Assembly (NCBI GenBank): GCA_014058105.1
Contig: JACGCM010000178.1
Span: 992,001-1,056,000 of the forward strand
Length of the DNA stretch: 64,000 bases
Origin: Kingdonia uniflora
Lineage: Eukaryota; Streptophyta; Magnoliopsida; Ranunculales; Circaeasteraceae
Direction: 5' to 3'
The notes beneath the pieces were generated by a model, which ran no database searches, was not told the DNA's origin, and worked only from the letters and a program-made list of their open reading frames with translations. Shown here piece after piece: positions 55,822 through 64,000 of the stretch. The stretch's first letter is position 1, and each line of letters opens with the position of its first letter. A program made the translations under genes and the position numbers.

Positions 55822-57020
55822 TTAACGATAGTACCGTTTCAGTCGCCTAATGTTCCAAGGATTTGAAATGGGGATTCCCTCTTCTCTCATGAGATAATAT
55901 GATCCCAGGCTAGAGAGACCTGTGATAATGAATTGACCCTCCCAATTGCTGGCTAATTTTCTAGCGTGAGGCTCTTTGCGATGTTGAGGAATTTCTCTGA
56001 GGACGAGATCTTTGATTTGGAAGACACGGCTTCTGACTCGGCTGTTATAGGATCTGGCATACATATGCTGATACCGACATAGGTTTGCGATGGCACGTTC
56101 CCTGATTTTATCTATCATATTGAGGTTGCAAGCCAACTCAAACTCATTTTCCTTGTCAGTTAGTTTATGGTCACGAACTGGATGATGATATTAAGAAGGA
56201 ATGACGGCCTCAGTACCATAAGCAAGGAGGAATGGGGTACACCCAGTTGATTGTCCGAAAGTTGTACGATAGGCTCATAGGACATGAGGCAGCTCGCGAA
56301 CCCAATTCCTTTATTTTCTGGGAGTGAAGCCATTTTTTGTGTCCATCCACGATGGTTTTGTTGGTGATTTTGGCTTGTCTATTGCCTTGAGGATATTAAG
56401 GATTAGATGGTGAGTGGATGATATTTTGGTGGTTTAGGAAGGTTACGACTTTCTCTCCCACAAATTAGGGCCCATTGTCTATACGAATTAGGTAGAGGCA
56501 CGCAAACCGAGTGATTATGTGGTTCCAGATTAAAGAGATAACCTCTTCTTCTCTAGTTCGACATAGGTAATGGCAGTTACTTGGAGAGTTAGTGAATTCG
56601 CCGACAAGATCTAGTGCCCATCTTTTGAATGGCCAGAAAACCTTTCTTGTATGGAGTTCGAGCGTAGGGGCGCATATCATATGTCCATGTCTTTGGCAGG
56701 TATCACATCTGTGGGAGTACTCCTCTGGTTGCTTGCACATTCCAGGCCATAATACTCCTTGAGTGATAGCTATGTTTGTTAATGATTGACTTGCGACATG
56801 GGAGCCATAAGTTCCTTTATGTAATTTGTGGAGCAGTTCATTTGCTTTTGAGGTAAGGCCTGGTGATGGAAAGGTGGAATAGCATACCATTTTGATTATT
56901 GCAGTACTTCGAGTTGCTAATTAGTTGTCGGCGCTCTTTTGGATTTGTTGGGAGTAATCCGCCGCGATTGTTGTTCCACCGAGGTAGGCAAAGAAAGGCT
57001 TTCTTTAATCGTCGTTTCCC
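55822..57020 (-). pseudogene. G1 integrase, decayed
   Basis: The stretch 56465-56890 holds the zinc motif (HKLHKGTYGSH...CDTCQRHG), WPFKRWALDLVGEF with the first Asp, and IRIDNGP with the second. Next, YPQGNRQAKITNK has Lys where the catalytic Glu belongs (codon 56369-56371). The C-terminal part (55822-56136) carries VRSRVFQIKDLVLREI and LASNWEGQFIITG, the retrotransposon integrase tail. Stops separate the parts. Confidence 0.87.
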
Positions 57021-57029
57021 TCTTTATCG

Positions 57030-57690
57030 CCATAAGTATTGATTGTTCATACTAAAATGTGATCAATGTTAGGGGTTGAAATGATTTTGATCTGGAGATA
57101 TCGAGCTTCTGTACCCAAGACCTCGGCTAGATATGCCAAGGAATCGGCATGTCTATTTTCACCTCGAGGTAGATAATTGAGAGTTGCTTTCACGAACTTG
57201 CTTATTCCATCTGCAACGAGAGCTGTGTATTCGATCATATTCCCATTCTTCTTTTATTGCTTTGAGTAGTGGTGGACGATAAGTAGTGAATATGTGTAAA
57301 CTGAAAGTTTGGGGACATCGAGCTCAAGAGCGAGGTTGGGTCCATGAATGAGAGCTTCACACTCGGTGACATTATTTGAGGACTCAAAATCAAAGCGGAT
57401 TAATTTCTCAATTCAGTCATTGGAAGGGGTAATCAAAACGATCCCGATACCTGACCTTGCGGGTCCTGCTGATCCATCTGTGTGAAGTTTCCACCCTAAT
57501 GTAGTGATCCATTCAGCTCGTTTGTCAAATGGCTTGGGGGTTGGATCCTCAGGTATTTCTTCTATAAGGTTAGGGTCGTGTTCCTCCCACTCGGGATCCT
57601 TCACTGGAAAATCCATAAGAAAATCTGTACTGGCCTTACCTTTTTTAGAATGACGTTGCACGAATAGGATATCATGTTCTCCCAAACTGA
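57030..57690 (-). pseudogene. G1 archaeal-type RNase H (second RNase H)
   Basis: WKLHTDGSAGPARSGIGIVL carries the first catalytic Asp. Downstream come ECEALIHGPNLALELD (Glu) and ENRHADSLAYLAEV (final Asp). This second RNase H, located after the first and before integrase, marks the Tat lineage. Two open segments (57413-57685 and 57047-57238) are joined through a stop-containing stretch. Catalytic residues appear conserved. Confidence 0.85.
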
Positions 57691-57699
57691 GTGACCACT

Positions 57700-58000
57700 G
57701 TTACACTCTTCTTGATTTTTCATTCTTGGATCAAAATTCTCGAAGTGGGTAGTTCGTCATGACTTTGAATGGATGAGCTTGGAAGTAGTGCTTGAGTTTC
57801 TGTAAAATGTTAACATGAGTGAGAAGAAATTTCTCAATTTTTGAGTACCTTGTTCCCGCTGGTTTGAGGGTCTTGCTGATGAAGAAGACTGGTTTCTCTA
57901 TTTTCCCTTCCAGGCAAATGATAGGGTCTTGCTGAAGATTTAAAAACGAAACAGTTGATAGCGGCAATCTTTCCGGTAAGTTTTTGAATGTTTTTTGCTA
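57700..58000 (-). pseudogene. G1 gypsy RNase H
   Basis: KPVFFISKTLKPAGTRYSKI and YFQAHPFKVMTNYPLREF are typical of the RNase H fused to gypsy reverse transcriptase. The N-terminal end is short and frameshifted relative to reverse transcriptase. Confidence 0.8.
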
Positions 58001-58900
58001 TTTTGGAGAGGGCATGTCGAGGAGATCCCGAATCTGATCTGGATCGGCCTCAATCCTCTTCTTGCTGATGAGGTGATCAAGAAATCCTTTAGAATGGACC
58101 CCGAATTGATATTTATTAGGGCTGAGACGCATCCTGTAAGATCAAAGAATGTTGAATATAGTATTGAGATCTGAGATGTGATTGGCTGAATATACACTCT
58201 TACACAAGAGATCGTCGATGTAGACTTCAACGACTTTCCCTAGGTATAATTTGAACATTGTAGTCATCAACCGTTGATATGTGGCACCCGCATTCTTGAG
58301 TCTGAAGGGTATTACTTTGTAACAATAAAAGCCTCTTTCAGTGATGAAAGTTGTCTTCTCTTGATCTTCTTCCTAAAGTGGAATTTGATTGTACCCCGAA
58401 GCAGCGTCCATCATAGATAGAATTTCATGGCCTACTGTGGAATCGAGGATCTGATGAATGTTGGGAAGAGGGAAACTATCCTTTGGAGTATGTTTGTTCA
58501 GATCTATGAAATCTATGCAAACACAAACTTTTCCGTTCTTCTTTGGGACAGCGACAATGTTGGATATCCAGTCTGAATACTTGGCTTCTCGAATGAATCC
58601 CACTTTGATCAATTTCTTACTCCCGATGTTAACTTCATCTTGAAGATGAGGTGAAAGTCGTCACTATTTCTATTTGACCGCTGCGGCAATTATATTGATA
58701 GTTAATTTGCGACCGGCCATGGCTGGATCAACCCCAGGCATTTCTTCGAAAGACCGTGCAAAAACGTCTCGATTAAATTGCAGGAACTGAATGAGAACAT
58801 TTTTTTTGTACTAAACTAACTCAGTACCAATGAAAGTACCTCTGCTAGGCCCATCAATACTGATATATTATGTGGGCTCCTATGTGGCTGGTTAATAATT
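58001..58900 (-). pseudogene. G1 reverse transcriptase
   Basis: The 79-residue open segment (58373-58612) reads GFIREAKYSDWISNIVAVPK, KVCVCIDFIDLNKHTPKD and MMDAASGYNQIPL. The next frame gives EVYIDDLLCKSV with an intact YIDD (58211-58222). Canonical Ty3/gypsy polymerase, best preserved in this window, though interrupted by stops. Confidence 0.9.
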
Positions 58901-59735
58901 GAGGTGATCAGCTTCCAATAATTGTTATACAGTAAATTTGTCTGAAGTATCTAGGATAAAAGACACAATATTTTTATATGCTTGAGAGAGCTTCTGACTA
59001 CCTCTGATCTCATAAATATAGTTGTTGTATTTGAATTAGAGTACCTGATGATAGGTGGAAGCGATTGTCTCCATGTTGTGTATCCAGCAGCGGCCCATAA
59101 TCCCGAGATAACAAGATTTGGCATTAATGACATAGAAAATGACGTCGATAGTGGTTGGTCCTGCGGCAATTGGTAAGATAATCTTACCTACTCGTTATTC
59201 GCTAGAACCATTGAACCCACTGATATCGGTGTCACTCTGAATAACTTGGTCGGCCAAACCCATTTGGTCGATCGTACTCTGAAAAAGAGTCTCAATACCA
59301 CTTCCCGTATCGATCATCATTGTGTGCATGACAAACTTCTTCATCTTGAGCATTATGACTAATGCATCATGATGTGGAAACTTGACATGGCTAGTATCGT
59401 AATCTTCGAAGGAGATCCCGAATCGGCGATTGCTCGACTCAGGAAGAAGCTTAGCTTCTTTGTCTTGAGGTATGATATCACAAAATTCTGATAGTCTCCT
59501 GCATTTTGATCTATTGGAATTAGTGATCTGATTGATTTCGATCATGTTGTTATGGTGCATATAGTAGAGATGCTTCTTCTCAGCTCGATCATTGGCCTGA
59601 ATAACTTCAAGCTGCATCTTATAGCTACCATCTTTGTACAACTTCAGATCAACAATGAATTCTAGCATCTATCCCTCTTTAAAAATGTACTCGATCAACC
59701 GTTGTAGAGCATAGTAATTGTCAGTAGTATAATGA
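58901..59735 (-). pseudogene. G1 aspartic protease and gag-protease linker
   Basis: The open frame 59195-59668 includes MLEFIVDLKLYKDGSYKM, FGISFEDYDTSHVKFPHHD and the active site MMIDTGSGIETLFQSTIDQM with DTG intact (59303-59311). After one stop the fold continues (KIILPIAAGPTTIDVIFYV, LGIMGRCWIHNME). Homologous to F2, which has DTR. Confidence 0.85.
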
Positions 59736-59739
59736 TTTA

Positions 59740-61190
59740 CCTTATGATACAGGCAATATGGTCGACTTTCGATTGGTTCCAGCGATTGAGAGACGGGGTA
59801 GCAGTGGAAAAATTATGGAGACTCGGATGTTCAATTTTAAAAGATGGGTTTGCTTGGTAGACCGCCTTTTCGAGGGTAACCAGCGTTGCCCTTGGTGCGC
59901 TTCTGATCTCCCTATTCGTCCTTGGGTTCACTGGCTCGATCTGTAGATGGGTTTTTGTTGGAGAGGATAGATTTAGAAGATTTTTCTCGCTTGGACATCA
60001 TCCTTCCTAGGTCGACGTAACTGGTGACTTTGGTGATCATCTCCTCCAAGGTCGTTGGTTTGTTAAGGAAGAGGTATTATTTGGCCTTGCAATCGAGCCA
60101 GAGAGCATTGATGAAAGCAGTAGCAGCCATTTTATGATCGAGGTTATCCACTTTTTGCGCGAGCTCTAAGAATTTCTTCGATAAATCTTTGAGCTTCTCT
60201 CCATGCGACTGTTTAAGACCGATAAGAGAATACAAGTTCTCCCCTTTATCTTTGCTGTGAGCATACGTCTTGATAAATTGCTTCTGCAGCTGATCAAATG
60301 TCCTGATGGAGTCCTCAGGGAGAGAATGGAACCATCAGAGTAGTTCCTCCTGTTGACTTATGGTGAACAGACGGCAGAGGTTGTTGTTGAGATTGGAGTA
60401 TAACCCCAAAGAATTACGTCATTGTTGAATGTACTCCTTCGGGTCAGTACCTTTGTATTTGCAAATTTTGGGAGAATGGAAACCTTTTGGTATCTTCATA
60501 TCTAATAGTTCCTTAGCAATCGGACTTCTCTATAACTTTGTGGTATCGCCGGTAGTACCCAGAACCTGTGCTTCAATCAACTCCTTAATCCATTGGTCCA
60601 TATGTTCTTTTGTGATGTAATGACATATTGGATGAATTACTGGACGAGCTGGCTATGGATGATGAGTGCTCGTACCTTCACTCAGGCGATCTCGTGCTGG
60701 AACTTGATGTTGAGGTCACTGCTCTTCCTCTTAGCGGATAAAAATTTGATGACCTCGACTGACTTTGGACTGAACTTCTCCCCCCCCCCTCCTAAATGTA
60801 TGGAGGATTGTGGCTCGCGTTATAGGCTCCTAGAAATAACTTTACTGGTGACTCCCCGAAGTCCTAATCTTTCCCTTGCTGAGACGCGGGAGGTCTCTGA
60901 AAGCTTATCTGACCTTTGGCTAGAGAAGACTACTAAGTATTTTACAGAGATTTTAGGCCAGTCTACATTGTTGTCATCTGATCTTCATGCCATTTCATCA
61001 TTGTCACACGAGCTTGTCATTCTGTATCGAGCTCTTTTTCCCAGAGCTCCCGATCCTTTGTTAACTGAAGTTTGAGTTCGGCGCGTTTCTCTGTCTCGGC
61101 GTTGAGATTTGTCCATAACTCTGTAAGTTACCCCAGCTCCATAGAAACTTCTAGCTGAGTTCCTGCAGCCGGTCGTCTGGAAGTAACCAT
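59740..61190 (-). pseudogene. G1 gag, decayed
   Basis: Begins near an ATG at about 61190 (MVTSRRPAAGTQLEVSMELG). Readable parts are LWTNLNAETEKRAELKLQLT (coiled), DTKRFPFSQNLQIQRY, KPTTLEEMITKVTSYVDLGR, and the CLYHKVNHYTTDNYYALQRL spacer. Numerous stops and frameshifts. An 11-C run at 60781-60791 is one likely frame-breaking slippage site. Confidence 0.8.
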
Positions 61191-61244
61191 GATTAAAAGT
61201 TATAGTGAAAGACTGCCTTAGGATATCATGGAAATGTAATCTTT

Positions 61245-61262
61245 CTCACACACGGCGCCAAA
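61245..61262 (-). other. G1 primer-binding site
   Basis: On minus, after the LTR: TTTGGCGCCGTGTGTGAG. Confidence 0.7.
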
Positions 61263-61881
61263 TATAATGGCCAATTTCTGTAAGCTCGAAATAGCTTAGA
61301 ATTTACTAACACACCAATGAACTTGTAATAATATTCTAATGGAAAGTAAGAAATGAAACAGGTAATTTTAGCGTGGAAAACCTCTGAATAGGTAAAAAAC
61401 CACGACCTCGTATGGAGGATTTTTGTTAAAGTATTTTTATTGCTTGAGGCAGATATCTTATTACAAGAGATCTCTAAAAATATAAATGTTTGAATCTTGT
61501 AGCTAAGAAGTTTTGATGATTATCGAGAATCTAGAATATGTAATTTTTAGGTGATCCCTTGTGTAATTTTTCTGGTCCCTGTCTCTTCTGGAACATTTTC
61601 TTTATATAGGCCTTCTCCGCAGCTCTTCATCGTGTTGGAGCACGTTCTCTGAACAATGTGGTTAGTGGTGGTTGACTGAGTAGCTAACGAGTTCGTATGA
61701 GACAGGTATCTTTGACTGGATAAGGTTTTTCGATTTAAGTTTGGTCCACGTTTTTTACCAGTTCGTGAGGTAGGTTGGAATGTTGATTGGGATATGTGTT
61801 AAAAAAGCTTGAGTCTGAGATGGAGGTAATTCGAACTATGTGAGCTTGACTTTTGGCGTGATCAAGGGATAGGTCCCTACA
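61263..61881 (-). repeat. G1 5' LTR
   Basis: 619 bp, TATAATGGCC (TG mutated to TA) to GGTCCCTACA on plus. Followed by GAAGT, the target duplication. A TATATAAA box (minus) is near 61601-61608. Confidence 0.88.
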
Positions 61882-61941
61882 GAAGTGATTCGAACTGGTG
61901 ACAGCTCGACTTTAGGTGAGATCGAGGGATAGGTCCCTACA
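61882..61941 (-). repeat. G0 solo LTR, right part
   Basis: Starts with the duplicated GAAGT and ends GGTCCCTACA, followed by GTCAG. It is the terminal 55 bp of the G LTR displaced by G1. Confidence 0.87.
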
Positions 61942-62589
61942 GTCAGGAAATACATACAGCACACGTTTCTCAACCAACACTACTCATCCTTGATGCTACT
62001 CGTGCTATTACTTGAGAGCGGTCTTGTAATACCTTATGTCGTAACTAGGACTCAAAGCCTCATCCTCGACCTTATTAGAATACAGGAAACACTACTAAAG
62101 CCATATTCAATATTCCTTAGTTTGAGTCATCGCTTTCGACCTCCACCTCAGCAGTTTGATTTATGCAAGTGTACAGTCATCAATTAAGCCATTATACAGC
62201 AATAGAGGTCAGAACGTTATACTATCTGGTCAGAGAATATCTTATATATACTTTGTAATGTCCACCATTAAGAATATTAATAGTCATCAAACGGTCATAT
62301 TATAAAACTTATAAATAAAATTAGAGAACGATAGAGAAAACAGGCAATTCTATACAGAAGATTCCCTGCTCCGAAACTCTAGATACTCAGAGTGCTCATT
62401 GTAATAAGTTAGCAACTTCATTAAGATCGTCTTCTCTTTTCTTAAAGTCCTCAAGAGATGTCGTGGTTTTTAACCTATTCAAAGGTTTTTCATACTAAAT
62501 TATCTTGTTGATTATTATTTATTGTTCTATGGCTTCTAGATACATTTGGTGTAAAGGCTAAGTAAGAATCCCCGAATTAGGCCATTATA
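61942..62589 (+). repeat. F 3' LTR, right part
   Basis: Starts with duplicated GTCAG and continues GAAATACATACAGCACACG, matching 16590 onward in the other F LTR. A TATAAATA box is at 62310-62317. It ends GGCCATTATA, with the final CA mutated. Confidence 0.88.
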
Positions 62590-62812
62590 GTCATCATTCA
62601 TAGCAGAGCCACTCTCGAAACCCCAAGCATCAAGTACATCAATTCTTTCCATTTCATAAATGCCAAATACATCCCTCCATAAAACTTAAAAAAAACCATT
62701 TCCAAACCAGTCAAATCACCATTAATACATCAATTTTTTTCAACTTATAACACCAATCCACAGGCTCTTTTTTAACCAAAGCCACTCGTGCCTTCAGTTG
62801 TGAGGGGGCGAT
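62590..62812 (+). mobile_element. Element G2: 3' internal remnant and polypurine tract
   Basis: GTCATCATTCAT and the following sequence match the G1 interval between its aORF3 promoter and its LTR (minus strand, 44851-45060). It ends in TTGTGAGGGGGCGAT before the LTR. The F pair inserted here; GTCAT is the likely target duplication, with the other copy left of the window. Confidence 0.75.
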
Positions 62813-63384
62813 TGTAGGGACCTAACCCATGACCTAACCAAATTTGAACTACCACCATATTAGACTCATACATTTCACACATGACATAAATAGTCAACAT
62901 TGACGTCTAGACCACGAACTGATAAAGAACATGGATTGAACACAACAAAATAATATGAGCAAGTCAAAGACACCTGTCTCCCACGAACTCAACAGTTACA
63001 CAGTTAACCACCACTTACCTCATTATTCGAAGAACGTGCTTCAACATGACAATAAGCTGCGGGTAAGGTCTATACAAAGAAAAAGTTCTAGAAGAGACAA
63101 AGGACCAAGAAAAACTAGATTTGTTATACTCTAACACAAAGCTTCTTAGTTACAAGATCAAGTATTTCTAGTTTGAGAGATCACTTGTAATAAGATATCA
63201 GCCTCAAGCAATTAAAGTTACTATTCATAAACCCTCAACTCGAGGTTGTGGTTTTTTACCTATTTAAAGGTTTTCCACGCTAAATCAACTGTGTCATTTC
63301 TTGCTTTACATTAGTTTTTATCATAGGTACATTGGTGTAAAACTAATTCCGAGCCATTTCGAGCTACAGAATTAGGCCATTACA
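62813..63384 (+). repeat. G2 3' LTR
   Basis: 572 bp, TGTAGGGACC to GGCCATTACA, the G-family LTR in plus orientation. It shares GCCTCAAGCAAT, TTGTGGTTTTTTACCTATTT and ATTAGGCCATTACA with G1 in reverse complement. The outermost element seen in this window. Confidence 0.87.
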
Positions 63385-64000
63385 ATAAGTGTAGTTGTAC
63401 ACATATTGTACATGGAACTCTAATGGGAAAGGAATATTGGCCATTTTACCCTTGAATTTATATTTGGTTAAGTCATTATTTTACTTAATTAGTAATATCT
63501 AATGGTTAATTTTAATAATGCAGGTTTTCCATAATCAAAGCACATTACAGCTTAAAAGCGACATTTTTAACTATTTTCCAATAGTGATGTAGGGCCAGGT
63601 AGATCCAGAAATATGCATTTTTGATTGGCCAAATTTTTTTAAAGGAAAGAAGAATTCAAAGTCGTGATTCTTGAAGGAAATGATATGTACAATAAATGTT
63701 ACTTGTGGCCTTACTATTTAGAATTTCACATTTGTGTCATGACTTTTGATGCCTTACCCTTCCCTTATAAAAGAATGGCATATGTTATGTTGGAGAAGAA
63801 GGGGGAGGGAAGAGTACTAGGAGTGCTTGAGAGTAGGAAGCTTGAGAAGAGAAGTAAAAGTACTAGAGTTTAATTGTTAGATGGTCGGCTAAACCGCTTA
63901 TATGTACCACCACCACCACCACCCTAAATATATATATATATATATATATAATATATATTATATATATGTACTTAGCTATATTTAATCTAAGGTTCCCATA
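63385..64000. other. Right flank, possibly host or another element
   Basis: AT-rich sequence after the G2 LTR with no homology to other parts of this window. A CCCTTATAAAAG box at 63762-63773 is followed by a purine-rich leader, which could be the promoter of another LTR. The 69-residue ORF at 63664 spans that box and has no recognisable domain. I cannot tell host from repeat here. Confidence 0.4.
63906..63950. repeat. (ACC)6 and (AT)n microsatellites
   Basis: ACC trinucleotides at 63906-63923, then AT dinucleotides at about 63928-63950, continuing imperfectly to 63967. Confidence 0.95.

Larger units (their letters stand above)
44228..61881 (-). mobile_element. Element G1: Tat-type Ty3/gypsy element with four antisense ORFs
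   Basis: LTRs at 44228-44850 and 61263-61881. Minus-strand order: gag, protease, reverse transcriptase, RNase H, archaeal-type RNase H, integrase, ~160-bp repeats. The antisense genes lie on plus: a coiled-coil ORF, aORF1, aORF2, and aORF3 nearest the 3' LTR. A LINE (L1) sits between aORF3 and aORF2. Without it the element is about 14 kb. GAAGT duplications prove insertion into the G0 solo LTR. Confidence 0.88.

Noticed and set aside
60593..61075. A 160-residue plus-strand ORF near the right end of G1
   Set aside because: It overlaps the decayed minus-strand gag and contains a homopolymer C run; residues match no antisense family and the other copies lack it.
63664..63873. A possible host gene at the right edge
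   Set aside because: The 69-residue ORF spans a TATA-like box and purine-rich tract, has no known domain and no support from a second copy.

Overview
This window is plant nuclear DNA, most likely from a eudicot. About 63.4 of its 64 kb is one nested stack of retrotransposons. The evidence is Ty3/gypsy polyproteins of the Tat type (reverse transcriptase, RNase H, a second archaeal-type RNase H, integrase), non-LTR elements of the plant L1 type with a C-terminal RNase H, and LTRs that carry TATA boxes. I found no intact host gene, rRNA, tRNA or CRISPR array. Element names (A, B, B2, D, F1, F2, G0, G1, G2, L1, L2) are my own labels.

Layout from outside in. G2 (+) is outermost; only its 3' end remains (62590-63384). 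Into it went an F-family pair (+), arranged F1 internal - LTR (16468-17223) - F2 internal - 3' LTR. The 3' LTR is split into 43550-43662 and 61942-62589. B (-, 2021-13020) sits in F1, and B's left LTR is itself cut by A (+, 1-2020). B2 (-, about 19354-39672) sits in F2; a deletion removed B2's left end and all of F2's pol downstream of protease. B2 carries D (-, 19901-25076), a non-autonomous, repeat-rich element, and L2 (+, 27788-33205), a LINE. The F 3' LTR is cut by G0 (-), a solo LTR. Inside G0 lies G1 (-, 44228-61881), of the same family, which in turn holds L1 (-, about 45980-49592). Target-site duplications visible in the sequence support several steps: GTCAG for G0, GAAGT for G1, GTGCC/GTACC for D and a 12-bp duplication for L2. 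Only the last ~600 bp may lie outside the stack.

The most interesting content is a set of genes carried antisense to pol, between integrase and the 3' LTR. In families B, F and G the largest (aORF1) looks like a complete eukaryotic gene: a TATA box, a leader exon ending at a GTTAGTA donor, an intron, a coding exon with a Transposase_28 / plant-mobile-domain-like region, and further short introns. One of these introns, 77-78 bp long, follows the same Met-Ser motif in B, B2 and G1. F and G also carry two smaller antisense ORFs (aORF2, aORF3), each with its own TATA box, and G1 has an extra long coiled-coil ORF. Tandem repeats (about 62 bp in B, about 160 bp in G1) lie between these antisense genes and pol.

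Nearly all coding regions are broken by stops and frameshifts. Catalytic changes such as protease DTG to DTR, reverse transcriptase YIDD to YIED and integrase Glu to Lys fit G-to-A decay of old, methylated copies.
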